Shown one piece after another: positions 1 through 12,261 of a DNA stretch of 64,000 nt (position 1 is its first letter; every line of letters starts with the position of its first letter). A program made the translations under genes and the position numbers. The notes below the pieces were generated by a model. That model was given only the letters and a program-made list of their open reading frames with translations, was not told the DNA's origin and did no database searches. The stretch is from NCBI GenBank assembly GCA_003952965.2, contig CM025851.1:25359635-25423634 (forward strand), written 5' to 3'. Source of the DNA: Morella rubra. Lineage: Eukaryota; Streptophyta; Magnoliopsida; Fagales; Myricaceae.

Positions 1-51
1 GTCCCAAGTCTCCCGATTGCCCCCTCCCCAGCGGCCAGCTTAGCCACGCCC

Positions 52-86
52 ATGCTCACACCCACACCCACACCCACACCCACGGC
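52..86. repeat. (CACACC)n microsatellite
   Basis: A short run of CACACC-type units lies in a C-rich stretch (1-170) that is unlike the AT-rich sequence around it. No reading frame of interest crosses it. It may be upstream sequence of the hAT element. Confidence 0.8.
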
Positions 87-207
87 CCCAGCCCCCTCCC
101 CAGGAGCAGCCACACCCACTGTCGCTGCCCACGCCACTGCTGCTGCCCATTGCCAACGCCCATGTATGTTAACCCTTAATAGATTTGTGAAAACCCACTT
201 CGAAATA

Positions 208-545
208 ATATTAACTCATATATGTTGACAAATTTGTGAAAAGTTTAGTTTACATTTGAGTGCAGGTGATTGTTATTTTGTAGTGTATTGAAGTAACCCG
301 ATCGATATTTTTTATTTGGCTGATTTTCATTTAATAGATGGTGATGTTAACAATTCATATTAAATTTCTACTTAGGCCATATTAACTTCTCATATATGTT
401 AACAAATTCGTGAAAAGTTTAGGTTACATTTGATTGCTCGAGATTGTTAATTTGTGGTGTATTGAAGTAACCCGATTGATATTTTTATTTGATTAATTTT
501 CATTTAATAGATGGTGATGTTAACAATTCATATTAAATTTCTACG
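208..545. repeat. Tandem duplication of a ~170-bp unit
   Basis: Two diverged head-to-tail copies lie at roughly 208-372 and 387-545. Both contain a 'gtgaaaagttta' block, a 'gtattgaagtaacccgat' block and an 'aatagatggtgatgttaaca' block. They are upstream of the hAT transposase start and could be part of its leader. I see no coding content. Confidence 0.7.
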
Positions 546-804
546 TAGGCCATATTAAATTTCTATGTACAGACAGGCTAATTACTTTAGGGTAAAGTAT
601 ACTCTGATTCGTTCCTTATGTACAGTGGAATTCATTGTGTAATGTTAACAATTCATGTTTGATATCTTTTGTGATGTATTGTGGCCATTCCATATGTTTG
701 CATATATTATTTATTTTAGGAATTAGTTAGGTTTGTTCAAGGTCTTGATTAAATATGGTGGATTCACATGATCCTTACTTGTTTTTTTCTTCCTTGTAGA
801 CACT

Positions 805-3179
805 ATGTCTCGTTCTCGTTCTCGTAATTGTTCGGATAGTAGTGTTGATGCAATGGGATTAAGTTTAGAGGATGAGGATATGATGGTTGAGGAGGAAGAT
901 GTTTCAGAAATTCCCCCACCAAGTAGTGAACCACCTAAACCAAAAAGAAAGAATCAATCTATGGTTTGACTTCCTTTACAAAGAAGTATATTGGTGACCC
1001 ACCACGTCCTAGGGCATTTTGCAACTATTGTGATGTTGATTATGCTGCAGATGGAAATAGGAATGAGACGAAAAATTTGTTGGACCATCTTACTAAATGT
1101 AAGAAAAACCCCAATCAGCTACCTCCAAAACAAGACAAGAGGCAAAAAACTTTAGCATATGAGAAGGGAGTTGAGGGTGATGAGAACCCTAGTAATTTGG
1201 TGTTGGCAAAAAAATTTGACCATAATCATGCTATAGCTCTTCGTCAAGCTTTGGCAGATTTTCTTATTGTTGATGAGCTCCCTTTTAGGATTGTAGAGTC
1301 TCCCCAATTTAGAAAGTTTATACAGATGCTAGAGCCTAGATTTCAAGTCCCATCTCACATGACCATTGCTAGGACTTGTATGGACATTTTTAAAGATCAA
1401 AAAACATGGTTGAAGTGTATGATGAGGGCTTGTGATAGTAGAGTTTGTCTCACCACTGATGCTTGGACTTCGATTCAGAATTTGAGCTATATGGTTGTCA
1501 CTGCCCATTGGATTGACAAGGTTGGAAATTGCAGAAAAGGTGATTAGCTTTCGTTTGATTGATAATCACAAAGGAGACACAATTGGGGCGCAAGTGGAGG
1601 AGTGTTTACATGATTGGGGAATTGACAAGATTATGACCATCACAGTTGATAACGCGTCTTCAAATGATACAGCTATTGGTTACTTGAAGAGGCATCTACG
1701 AAGTAATGTGTTGAATGGTCTTTACATTCACATGAGATGTGCAGGCATATTATGAATCTTGTGGTTGGTGATGGGTTGAAGATAAATGATGATGCAATTA
1801 CAAGGGTTCGTGATGCAATTAGGTATGTATTTTTTTTTTCATTTCTTAGTACTATGCATAATTCGTTTATTAGAAATTCGTTATTTCTTACAAGTTATTT
1901 TTTGAAATGCAATTAGGTATGTGCGGTCTTCTCCTGCAAGCTTATCAAGTTTAATCAATGTGTTGAGAAGGAGAGGATCAATGTTCCAAGAGTTTGTGCC
2001 TTGATGTTTCACTCGTTGGAACTCTACTTATTTGATGTTGGATGTTGCTCAGAATATGAGTTTGCTTTTGATAGAATGGAGAGTGATGATGTTGATTATC
2101 TTCCACATTTTACTGAAGGTGAGTGTGGGAAGAGGAACTTGGGACCTCCAACAAAAGAGGACTGGACAAAAATAAGGGTATTTTGCAAGTTTCTTGAACT
2201 CTTTTATGATGCTACTGCAATTTTCTGGTTCTTTGTATGTTACTTCGAATTCCTACTTCCATGGACTCTATGGGGTGCATTCTCATTTGTGTCGTTATTC
2301 ACAAAGTACGGATAAAAGATTGAAAGACATGGCTGATATTATGATGGTTAAGTACAAAAATATTGGGGGAGGAATGACAGGTTAAATTTGTTGATATTTA
2401 TTGCAAATGTGATTGATCCAAGGTCTAAGTTACAAGTAATGGGACAAATGGTGAGGTTGATGTATGGTGGAATAGAGGGAGAGAAGTTGGTGGCCAGTAT
2501 AAGTGATTTGTTTCGTGCATTGTTTGATGAATATGCGTTGGGGTTACCTCAGGCTCAGTGCATTCATCTACTAGTAGTGTGCCTCCTCCTCCTAGTAGTT
2601 GTGCTTCTGGCAGCAAGCTAACTTTATTTGAGGATTATTGGAGCACGGCTGTGTTGTTTGGAACATATTCATCAAGTCCTAGTGCAAACTTAGAAATTGA
2701 TCGGTATTTGGCTGATCCACTTGTTGCTCCAGACAAGAATTTTGACGTATTGAAATGGTGGAAGGATAATGATTTACGATATCCCATCATTGCTAAGATT
2801 GCACGGGATGTATTGGCTATCCCTATCTCTACTGTGTCTTCAGAGTCCGCTTTTAGTATGGGGGGACGTGTACTTGATCCATTTCGGAGTTCATTAGCTC
2901 CAGCGACTGTGGAAGCCCTCGTTTGCACCCAAGATTGGTTGAGGCGTGCGGATGAAAAGGAACCAATTAACATCAAAGAAACTTTGGATTGTATCGAGAG
3001 TTATGACATGGATTCCGGTAAATAAAATTTGTTTGTAATTTTAATTTCTTTACTTATATTTATTTATTTTTAACATTTATTGACATTTAAACTTTGCAGA
3101 AATGGCAAGCAATAGCACAACAGCAAGCGAACTTGGGACATCAACCACTGCAAGACTTAAAGAGAAAACTCATTTGTAA
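805..3179 (+). pseudogene. hAT-family transposase pseudogene (BED finger, C-terminal dimerisation domain)
   Basis: This is a cut-and-paste DNA transposase of the hAT superfamily, close in type to plant zinc-finger BED RICESLEEPER/DAYSLEEPER proteins. The ATG at 805 opens an acidic, Ser-rich leader ending at a stop at 967-969. A one-base shift continues into a BED finger (966-1547) with CNYC and HLTKC metal ligands. Catalytic-core landmarks LTTDAWTS (~1450) and TVDNASSN (~1645) follow, in two frames. A GT-AG intron fits at 1823-1916. The hAT dimerisation domain (2700-2965) has LKWWKDNDLRYP and SSESAFSMGGRVL. A last intron at 3018-3099 gives an in-frame tail ending at TAA 3177-3179. At least five frameshifts make it non-functional, but the parts are in order and the residues well kept, so decay looks recent. 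No terminal inverted repeats or 8-bp target duplication were located. Confidence 0.9.
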
Positions 3180-3720
3180 CATTCGCAATTTTTTTAGTTT
3201 GTTAATGTATTTGTTTATGCGTGTTTGATACATTTGTATTTTTAACTTATGGTGCTTAATTTTGTAAGATATTTGCAACTAATTTATTATCTTAAGTCTC
3301 ATATACAATAAAATTATTTCCTTTTCACGTTAACTTTACAATTCAATAATCATATTAGAAATAATACGAGCAATTTTTTCAACTTAAATAGGAATTGTAT
3401 GTCTTATAAAATATCACGTGCTATTTATTTATACATAATTGCTTGTTTTCGATCCTATATAGTATATATGATACTATTCTAGCAGTTAATTTCTTAGTTT
3501 ATATATCCTATATAACATTAGAAAGTAAATTAACATAAAATAATCATTCATAGGATTTCTATTTACTTGCTTAGATTGTATACCATTATATTGATGGATC
3601 GAAGAAGAGAAACGATCAGTAATTAACAACACCAACCTTATCTTCCCCAGTAAATAGATGTTATGTACTTATCTAGTGCAGGTTATATAGAAAATAAAGA
3701 ATTAGTAACATTTCCAGACA
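3180..3720. other. AT-rich non-coding stretch
   Basis: I see no gene, no repeat of note and no clear element end. It may contain the 3' non-coding part of the hAT element. Confidence 0.6.
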
Positions 3721-4085
3721 AATGAATTAAGTATTTAAATCTCTATATGAATTCACATTTTAAGTCTTTAAATGAATTCACATATTTAAATTAATGAGCA
3801 AACTATAGTAGGAGTTAAATGAATTCACATTTTTAAGTTTTAAATCAATTCACATATTTTAAATTTCAATGAGCAAACTATAGTAGAGTTAAATGAATTC
3901 ATATTTTTAAGTTTTTAAATGAATTTACATCTTTAAGTCTTTAAATGAATTCACATCTATAAGTCTTTAAATGAATTCACATCTTTAAATTAATAAGCAA
4001 ACTATGTTACTACGGTAGGAGTTAAATGAATTCACATTTTTAAATTAATGAGCAAACTATGGTAGGAGACTAGGAGTTCACATTT
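3721..4085. repeat. Imperfect short repeats built on AAATGAATTCACAT
   Basis: A unit of about 20-25 bases, with core AAATGAATTCACAT followed by a T-rich spacer and AAGT, recurs about ten times. It is interspersed with repeated 'atgagcaaactatagtagga' blocks. This is a degenerate satellite-like patch with no coding content. Confidence 0.75.
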
Positions 4086-5210
4086 TTTTTTGAATCTCAA
4101 AATTAAAAAATGTGTGTTGAACATGAAAAAAAAATGGAAAAAAGGAAAAAAAAATTGAAATCGGTTTGGACCGGACCGCTTAACAGCAGACCGGTTTTCG
4201 CATTAAGAAATCTGTATCATCCTATTTGGGCGAAATCTGGAGGTCTTCTACCTCAAACCAAGCAGTGTTATTATCATTTGAAGTGAATTAATACAGTCAC
4301 AGAATTTATCCATAACAATCCCATTTGTTACAAGGGGAGGTTTTTACCGATTTCTCTCTCCCCATCACTCTCGAATTGATCATCTTAATGCAACAAAGAA
4401 CAGAAGGCAAAAGAAAGACAGAAGTGGAAGAGGCAGATTTAGACAACTCCCATAAATTTTACTTTTTTATTATTTCTTTTAAAATCTAATAAATTAAAAT
4501 CTAATCAACCTCAATTTATACAACATTTCTAAATTTTTTATAAAATTTTAATTTGCAAACTCACCGATTAATATATTAATAAATGATACTCGTCGTAGTG
4601 GACTGGAAAAGGGAAATTTTTTCCGTTATGGGTTTGAGGGGTTTCGATTTGGCATGCATACATGCATGCTTCTAGCTAGTACTGCGCGCATAGGCTCGAT
4701 CCAATATCGAACTCGAAATTTAATAAACTCTTAAAAGAAAATTAGGACGATGAGTGACGTACGTACACGGAAAAGGAAACAATTGTTTTCATATTATATT
4801 TATGGATATTCAAAAAAAGGTTTGAATCAAGATCCCTGTTAGTTAAGAGGTACCTATTAATTAATTAAAGGTACGTAATTAATCTCGATAGGATGTATAT
4901 ATATATATATTACGAAAAAGCTGGCCCCTATTAATTGGTTCTATAAGTAGGTCTTCTCATTACATATTTAGACCATCCAAAAATCTCGAAGTTATTATTC
5001 TCTAGATCTTCTATTGGCTATTTTTATTTTTATAATAATATTTTATTTTCGGCAAAAAAAAAATCTGAGTCTTGGAGTATACGATTACTTCTAGAATATT
5101 CATGGTTTAGCTTTATTATTTAGCGCATCAAGCTATTAAATCTTAATGATGTATTGCCTTTTGTGAGATAAAAAACATAAAATTCTCTGATAAACCTTAA
5201 AACACATGGA
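4086..5210. other. Non-coding, AT-rich; GGACCGGACC-containing patch
   Basis: No gene is visible. Around 4160-4200 a GC-rich 'ggtttggaccggaccgc' patch with 'gaccggt' could fold weakly and resembles sequence near some hAT-type ends, but no boundary can be set. The rest is A/T runs and a short TA stretch near 4890. Confidence 0.5.
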
Positions 5211-5214
5211 ATCG

Positions 5215-5435
5215 ATTTTAAGGAATGGTTCAGTGGGCATCAAACTTGTTCAAGGGGAACTCTTTCCTTAGAACTATTAGCTAGACTGATGCTATTTGCT
5301 GCCATTGTATATCGCTTCTCCAAAGAGAGAATGCGAGAATTAATGGGAGACAATCGAGAAGGCTAGTCCATGTTTTGGAGGAGCTCAAGAATATATAGTA
5401 TAAAAATGAGCTGAAGTACCTTTTGAAAGGTTTGG
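5215..5435 (+). pseudogene. Possible LINE 3'-end coding remnant
   Basis: Broken frames give LARLMLFAAIVYRFSKERMR and, shifted, RLVHVLEELKN. This resembles the tail of plant LINE reverse transcriptases, where an 'AATVY.IW.ERN' block is followed by a short helix. Stops and frameshifts are frequent and nothing upstream confirms a reverse transcriptase. It could be chance similarity. Confidence 0.25.
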
Positions 5436-5439
5436 GGAG

Positions 5440-6085
5440 ATCACCTGCAAATTTGTATGGATGTTATTGTGGATTAATTGACGACGGAAGGCCCGAATTT
5501 TATTAGAAAATCTTCACTTATAGTGGAAGAACACTGTGATTACAAGCACACTTGGCCAGCTACATAATAAACACCAAAAGCCAACCAAACACTCCCAACT
5601 GAAAAAGAAAACGTGCAGCATCCTCAAAGCGAAAACATTAGATGCCAAAATTTGGTAAATAAAGCATGAATATCTAGTCTGCATTGTATGGCCGGGTCCT
5701 TCCTTCCATTGTAATATGTTGAAAATCAGCACCAACATTCTAGAGTATTCTTATATTGTGCAAAAAAGGGCTAGCTAGACTAAGGAAGAAGCTTCATAGA
5801 GAGAACAAAAGAAGTTGAAGTTAGAGTGAGGTGTGTGAGTGAACGTGAGTCGTGAGGTAAAAAGTGAGATGAAAACTAATTAGTAGGGACCACCGGGAGA
5901 AAGAGTGAGTATGAGAAATAAAATGTTGTAATGTAATAGAAATTTCTTTAGGTGTATGCATGAGAGCATATAGCTGGTATGGGTCTCCTTTTCTTTTATC
6001 TTCTGTAAATCTTTTATCTTTGTGTAAAAGTGTCTTGATTTACTTACCCAAAAACAGTGTTAATGTATTTTAGTTGGTATAAAGA
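5440..6085. other. Non-coding stretch
   Basis: No recognisable gene or repeat. Short open frames on the minus strand have no family resemblance and no coding character. Confidence 0.5.
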
Positions 6086-6089
6086 CTTC

Positions 6090-7200
6090 ATGATGTGTCT
6101 GTGTTAATTGTTGATATTTGTGTATTTGTCAAGTCCTGTTCAATACCAGTGTCTCAACATATTTGGTGATCGTCTGGGAATAGTCAAGGTTTGATTGAAG
6201 TCTGCATGGAGTTCACTAACGCGAAGTCAGAGTGCTGATATTTGTAACTCACTTCAAGTTTGATCAGAGTTCACTTACAGTTTAATTAGAACTGGCGAAA
6301 GACTGTTATAACGTTTTAACAGATGCGCTCAAGATTCAAGAAGTCTGGAACCTTCGTGAAGCATCCTTCCAACTCTCCAAAAAGTAAAAACCATTCTTCT
6401 CACATTCTGTTAGAACATTCCAAAAAAGATATACGCTTGAGAGACCTTTCTTCCAGAGCCTCCTTCAAGATACATTCTCTATTAATGTTTATGTAGTCTG
6501 TTGCGTGAAAACTGAGATTGAACCCTGTGAGATTTTTCTTTCCCCCATTATCTCAGGATTTTGATCACCAAGATAAACCTTGATTAAGAAGGTAAACTCT
6601 AGAGGTGCTGAAGATCTACCAAGTTGTGAAGAAGCAATTGCACGTGGGTGTGGAAAGATTGGCTTGGCTGTAAGATCGATTTTTGGAATCAAGAATTTCA
6701 AATGGAAGAGGAGTTCCTCGTTCCCTGCAAGAGGCAAATCTTGATGTTGTATTCCAGGCAAGGTAACAGTTAAATAAACTAGCAACGGAGTGTTGGGTAA
6801 TTTATAAATTACTGTGTACCGAGTTTGAAGTTTCTAGTGGATTCACTTAAACTGGCCTTCTCTTGCCCGGAGTGTTTTTACCTCTTGAATGATTCTTTCA
6901 AGAGGGTTTTCTCTTCGTAACCACTCTTGGTGTCTTTATATGTGATTGTGATTATGAAGATAACGTTGTTGTTGTTGCGATTGCCATTGTTTTGTTTCTT
7001 TGATTTAGAAAGAAAGTCTTGAGTTACATTGTAATAGTGATAATCTACTATAACTTGTCCATATTGAGTTATTAATTCTACACTATATACTGTTGCTAGA
7101 GTGCTTTTGAAATTTGTTGATTGTACTTGTGAGATGTGCAGTTGTAAGTGTTTAAAAGGATCAAGAATTTTCTGAACCCATTCAACCCCTCCTTCAAGAT
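6090..7200 (+). mobile_element. LTR remnant, same family as the LTRs at 12.3-13.5 and 25.5-26.7 kb
   Basis: The block around 6825-6940 ('tctagtggattc', 'cttgcccggagtgttttt', 'gttttctcttcgtaaccac') matches, as reverse complement, the LTR blocks near 12720-12820 and 26030-26110. The stretch ends near 7190 in 'acccattcaacccctccttc', the kind of end seen in this LTR class. I see no matching partner LTR or internal coding region, so it is a solo or truncated LTR. Its ends are approximate. Confidence 0.5.
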
Positions 7201-8900
7201 TCAGCAGCTGTATATTGAGTCTTGAATCGCCACTTCAAACAGGAATGACAAAGACTAGCGGTGTTCCCTAAGAAGCCACCAGTGAATAAAAACCGTTAAT
7301 AGTACTGCATCTAAGTTCTTGGTGTCCATGCTATGCCTCCTTCTCCACCATTGGAGATCACATACTCGCCCATGGTCGAAGCGCAGGAAGCAACAAATAT
7401 TTGAGCCGGCGCCTAATGGCACGGATGCACAAGTTGAGAGCTTACCAAAGCGGTAATTAAGTACTCTTATTCAAGAAAGAAGACAGGCAGGAAGTCTCCA
7501 TTTTTTGTTATCCGTGCCTGATCTATACATATCTCCTTTTTCCGGCCCCTCTCTGTGGGAGTGGGAATTAATCAGTGTCAGTCATATCACCATCAGTATT
7601 TTGCACGACTCAATCGAAAAACATATGCCATATTTCCCGTGTGACAAGCCTAATCCATTACCACCGTCGCCCGTATGCAAGCCTGTCTGGCATGCATTAA
7701 TACCTACACAATCGCTTTTGCTGCTATGCTTCGATCGCCAAATCGTTGACGACTAAATAGATATTTCTCCGAAGAACGTCCTAAGTATCAGTTCACTTGG
7801 GGTCAATAGCCAATTCAAATAGCTTTACATTAAAGTAGCTACTTGATCTCCAACTGATCTTGAGTGCCTGTGGTTCTCTGATTAAATATAATGAATGGCA
7901 CTAAGAAGGCCTCACTGGGTTTAATAGGCTTAATTAATATGTCAGAGAAGGAATCAGAACTTTCAGAAAAAAAGAAATGGAAAGACGGGTGTTACCATGA
8001 TGTTCCAAGGCTTTTTCACCAGTTGTATTATAAATTGGCAGATATCATGCAGATTTGGGTGAGCTGATATGGCTGGTATATATACTGGCAAAGCATATTA
8101 TATATATGTAGCCAACGTCCACTAAAAGTGATCGAGTAAGAGGGCGTGAAAGTAAAGCATGTACCATGAATAGTTTATGAACGACAAGAACCGGCCAGGT
8201 GATATATATATATATATATATATTTCCTTAGCTGATCATTGGAGTATCTGAGTATATATCTCAAATTTTTCTTAAGAGATAGTTTATTTCTATTATTTCT
8301 ATTATTCTTTTTTCTGGGTCTTAAACATTAATATCGACACTCTTCTTCTTCTTTTTGTACAAATTTCTCTTGGTCACTGACAAAATAGAATTCAATTCCA
8401 CAGAATCTTATAACCAATTATATTGGTGCGAGGCATTAGAAATTTAGATCAGAGGATTATAAAAATGAGGAAAAAGCGATTAATTGATAATATTTTTCAC
8501 CTTAAATATTTTTGTGAAAATTAAAAGGGTAAATAGACTGGAAGATATGCACACAGAAAGGAGAAAAGAAGAGTGTTATATAAGAACAAAAAATTTCAAT
8601 GTAAATAGATGCATGTACAGGGCACGATCGTTTAGTCGGTACCTCTATATATCCACCAAAGGTTGTATAACTTTGCAGTTTTTTACTAACTCTGTATATC
8701 TTTTATAAAGTAGGTTCAATCTTTATACTACCCGTTCACACGAGAGCCCGTAGAAGTAATCTAAGGGACCTAAGACTTGCTATTAACTGAATTTTCCCAT
8801 ACCTGAATTCTCTCGGATGATGGCTGCGCAGAAGAGTATGAAGCGGGTGCAAATTTAGAGGCTAGCACAAAGGCTGAAAAGTTGCATCCTACTGCTGAAA
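7200..8900. other. Non-coding stretch with a TA dinucleotide run
   Basis: No gene is recognised. A (TA)n run lies at about 8202-8222. The open frames at 7505-7756 and 8484-8708 have no family resemblance and low-complexity composition, so I do not call them genes. Confidence 0.5.
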
Positions 8901-9510
8901 GTTTGCCTGTGAAAAATTAACTTACCAGTTCTCTTTTCTGATCTCGAGAATTCTTCGATAATCTTCAGGTTCTTGTTAATCTCACAATCTTGAGATTCTA
9001 CAATAGCAGCCCAAGTGTTCTGCCTCCTTCCTCTCCACGCTCACAACTATCTTAGGATTTTCTCTGAGTCTTTATGGCCAACTCTCTGACTAACAATTAG
9101 TCTATTCATTAATTAGGGTAGACTATCTCATAGCTATCCTTATATATGAAAACCCTAGTTGTGATATGCGTGGGATCGTTAGAGATTTTAGATCTCGGCC
9201 GTAGGATCACATAGAAAAACTCTTTTTTCATTAACTCCCTTATATTCTTTTATTCCAAATTTTAGGCTTCTACTAATTGTAATCATGTCCATCAACATAT
9301 TACAATTTACCCCCGAGTATTTGAGATTGATTTGTGAAATCCTTTTTGCTAACAATTATTCGTTTATTTATCCTTCCACCATACTATATTCCACATGAGT
9401 CAATAGGACCGGAATCATATCACCGATTAAATCTCTAACTCATATAATTCTCAATTTATAATCTGTAACTCGTTGGACTATCAATTGTTTCCAAAACAAT
9501 TTAACAAATA

Positions 9511-9513
<3 letters not shown>

Positions 9514-9581
<68 letters not shown>
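9514..9581. repeat. (TA)n microsatellite, ~33 units
   Basis: An uninterrupted TA dinucleotide run about 66 bases long sits left of the copia LTR. Runs like this are variable and prone to assembly error. Confidence 0.95.
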
Positions 9582-9586
<5 letters not shown>

Positions 9587-9589
9587 AAA

Positions 9590-10247
9590 CATTTTCACAA
9601 AATACCATTGGCCAATGATTCTTTTCTAGTCCAACCCTATACAGATATCTTGAATATACTGCCTCATCAAGAGACTGGTGGATTCCTTATTGAACATTTA
9701 TACAAACTCATTTATTATGTACAAGACCAAATGTTATTTGGAATATTTGACCTAAAAAGATCATCACCAAACGACTAGGTCAAAGCACAAGTACACAACA
9801 AATAAATCCTATAAATCTCTCAGGTCTAGGATACAATAAACCAATTGTGCTGAATACCTTCTCAACATCAGTTATCAATTCCAAAAGGTATTCATATTTG
9901 ATCCCGTTCAGTGCATGTACTCTTACATTACACCCACTCGTCTGCTTAAGGTCACCACCTCGATGACTGAGTCATCATCCTATTTAATAGAGGCACAACG
10001 AGTGTAGACCTATTGTACATAAATATGTACCTTGTCTAGAACAAAACATCAAGAGTACAAGAAACTAAAAAATCATACTCTCCGCCTTTGATTCATATAA
10101 TCATTGGCATGACTTTTCTACAATGTCACTCAATAATATCGTGTAACATCTTATGTTACAACATATTACCCAATATAATAAATATAAACACGTATCATCT
10201 AAATAACAATTATTTAGAATAATGATTTTTAGGGCATATTTCTTACA
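9590..10247 (-). mobile_element. Ty1/copia LTR (3' LTR of a minus-strand element)
   Basis: On the minus strand the LTR begins TGTAAGAAATATGCCC at 10247, a start familiar from plant copia LTRs. It is preceded by a polypurine tract (10248-10260). The stretch 9890-10230 is repeated at 26748-27060, which supports a second LTR there. The other edge is unclear. Sequence back to ~8,900 still reads like LTR/leader ('tcttaggattttctctgagtc'), so the LTR may be ~1.3 kb long. Confidence 0.75.
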
Positions 10248-10260
10248 ATCTCCCACTCGC
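10248..10260 (-). other. Polypurine tract of the copia element
   Basis: On the minus strand GCGAGTGGGAGAT lies directly against the TGTAAG start of the LTR. This is the position and composition of a plus-strand primer site in LTR retrotransposons. Confidence 0.75.
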
Positions 10261-12255
10261 AATAAAAAAACATTCATATAGGTATCTCATACCCACATAC
10301 ATCCTTTCTATGTATTATGCCTTATAGTTATGGAGTCTTCAGTTATAAACTGCTTACAACTCCTTCAACTCTTATTCCTTTATCCATTGCACATGCACAA
10401 TTCAATATTGATCAACTATCAATAATACCTGAATTTATGCATTCCTGAACAGTCCGCAAATACTCAACTCTAAGCACCAAAACCAGCTCTTAGTTCTTCT
10501 CAAGAACTTGAGAATATGCTTAATCACTATCCAGCATTCAGGGTTTTGTTAATTCAATATCTACTCATAAAACTAACTACTTGATTAATATCTGACCTTA
10601 TCCCTCTCTACTTGAAGAGATGATATTATGCCTGAAGGGTAAAATCCTTCCTTGGCATCCTACAAACCATCCCTTGCCAGTATTGATCAACATAGTCCCA
10701 AAGACTTCTTTTCTCGGTTACCAATAACTTGGTTCCAAGAATGTGGAACACTTCCAAACGTCTTTGACTGATGACATCACTCTGATGTCATTCCAATTGA
10801 GTAGTATATTACTAACATAAAGAATAGAAACAATATTAAAATCCTACTGACTTCTTGTCAATACAAGGCTCATCCATGTTTTGTGAAAAATCAAACAATT
10901 TGATTATCTCATCAAACTGGATTTCCAGCTAATGCTTTTGAGTTCTAAACTCTTCAGACTCATCAGTAGGTTTAATAATGTCACTTTTTTTGTTGATCTT
11001 ATTTGCCTTTATTATTGGCTCAGCTGACTGTTTCAACAAGAACAATCATACTTTTGTCTCCACTTAGGCCGTACTCTTTTAAAAAATAAATATTCCTACT
11101 GACAATTAGTAATTGTTCACTTGAAAATTATCAAATAATACCTAGTGAACCTTTTCGAGCAAATCCCTAAAAGAATACAGGTAACAATTTTATGCTTATC
11201 TCCCACTGAACAATATCATATAAAGTTCAGTTTCACAATTCTGCAACATCATTGTGCCATGATGTAACAAGGGAATTAACTGAGATATGATGCTTTCATT
11301 TCCAAGATAAGTTTAAAACTTATATAATTATCAGAGTATCTTGATACTCACTTCCAATTAGTTTTTCCACTTTACTGTAATTTCTTAAACTTTTCAAAAA
11401 AATACAAACTCATAATTCTTCAGGTACAAATAACCGAAATTGGAATGACCATCACCAAAATGATAAAACAGGAAAAACAATCCTCTAGTTATGTGGTTAA
11501 AATCACCACATACGTCAGTATGCACCAATTCTAACAATCATGTAGCTCTTAACTCCTTTTACTTTAAAAGGATTTCTCAGTCATCATTGGATCATATCTA
11601 ATTCCTGATTACCATGACTAAGTGTTAAATGCTACATACAAGTGAGATTCACATCCCTTTTTATTTTAGAGTTGCATAACTGGTATTAGCATCTTTCTCA
11701 ATATAATTCAGAGTTCACAACTTTTCAAAAATAATACGACTATCAATAATAATGCTAGAATCAATAAACACTTTTAATTTAAAAATTGAACTTGAAATCA
11801 CATTTCTAGAAATTTCTAGCACATATAAAGATAGTCTTCAAAAAAAAAGTTTGTCCTTTTGTAAACTCAAATAAATAACTTCATATGGTAGTCGCTACAA
11901 CACTTGTAGTTATCTCCATATTTTGCACAATTTTCCTTTTCACTTAATATCTGGTTTTCCTTAAACCCATGCAACTTATTGCAACACTGAGGTATTATGC
12001 CTAAATGACATATTAACAATTTAATGGACAATACATTAAATTAAATTTGCTGATAAGCATATCTTTAGTAAGATTCCTTTTTCAATATAACGCTCGGCCT
12101 TAGTCTATAATCATCACAGGGTCTAGGTTTCCATAATAAATCTGCAAAATCATAAAATTAATTCACATGTATATATAAATAAATCCACTAGTTTCGGGTT
12201 TCCGAATAACTAATGGTACCTCCAACTATAACACATCAATCAAATAAAATCCTCG
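10261..12255 (-). pseudogene. Decayed Ty1/copia gag-pol (integrase, RT, RNase H)
   Basis: No frame stays open, but minus-strand pieces appear in pol order. Near 12000 there is a zinc-knuckle-like CNKLHGFKEN. At ~11550-11250 comes integrase-like HTDV.G.F, then NFGYLYLKNYEF and WHNDVAEL.N.TLYDIV, which parallels the QHNGVAERRNRTLLDMVR block of copia integrases. At ~10870-10680 there is RT-like MDEPCIDKK followed by ILGTKLL....RSLGL. At ~10540-10480 NPECWIVIKHILKFLRRTK resembles the post-RT region. Stops and frameshifts are dense, so this is an old copy. Together with the LTR and polypurine tract it defines one minus-strand copia element whose 5' part was displaced by the next element. Confidence 0.75.
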
Positions 12256-12261
12256 AATATA

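Noticed and set aside
3180..4200. 3' terminal inverted repeat of the hAT element
   Set aside because: No pair of matching ends with an 8-bp target duplication could be found by eye, so element limits are not claimed.
7505..7756. 83-codon plus-strand frame
   Set aside because: No recognisable domain, no splice or promoter support, in AT-rich non-coding DNA.
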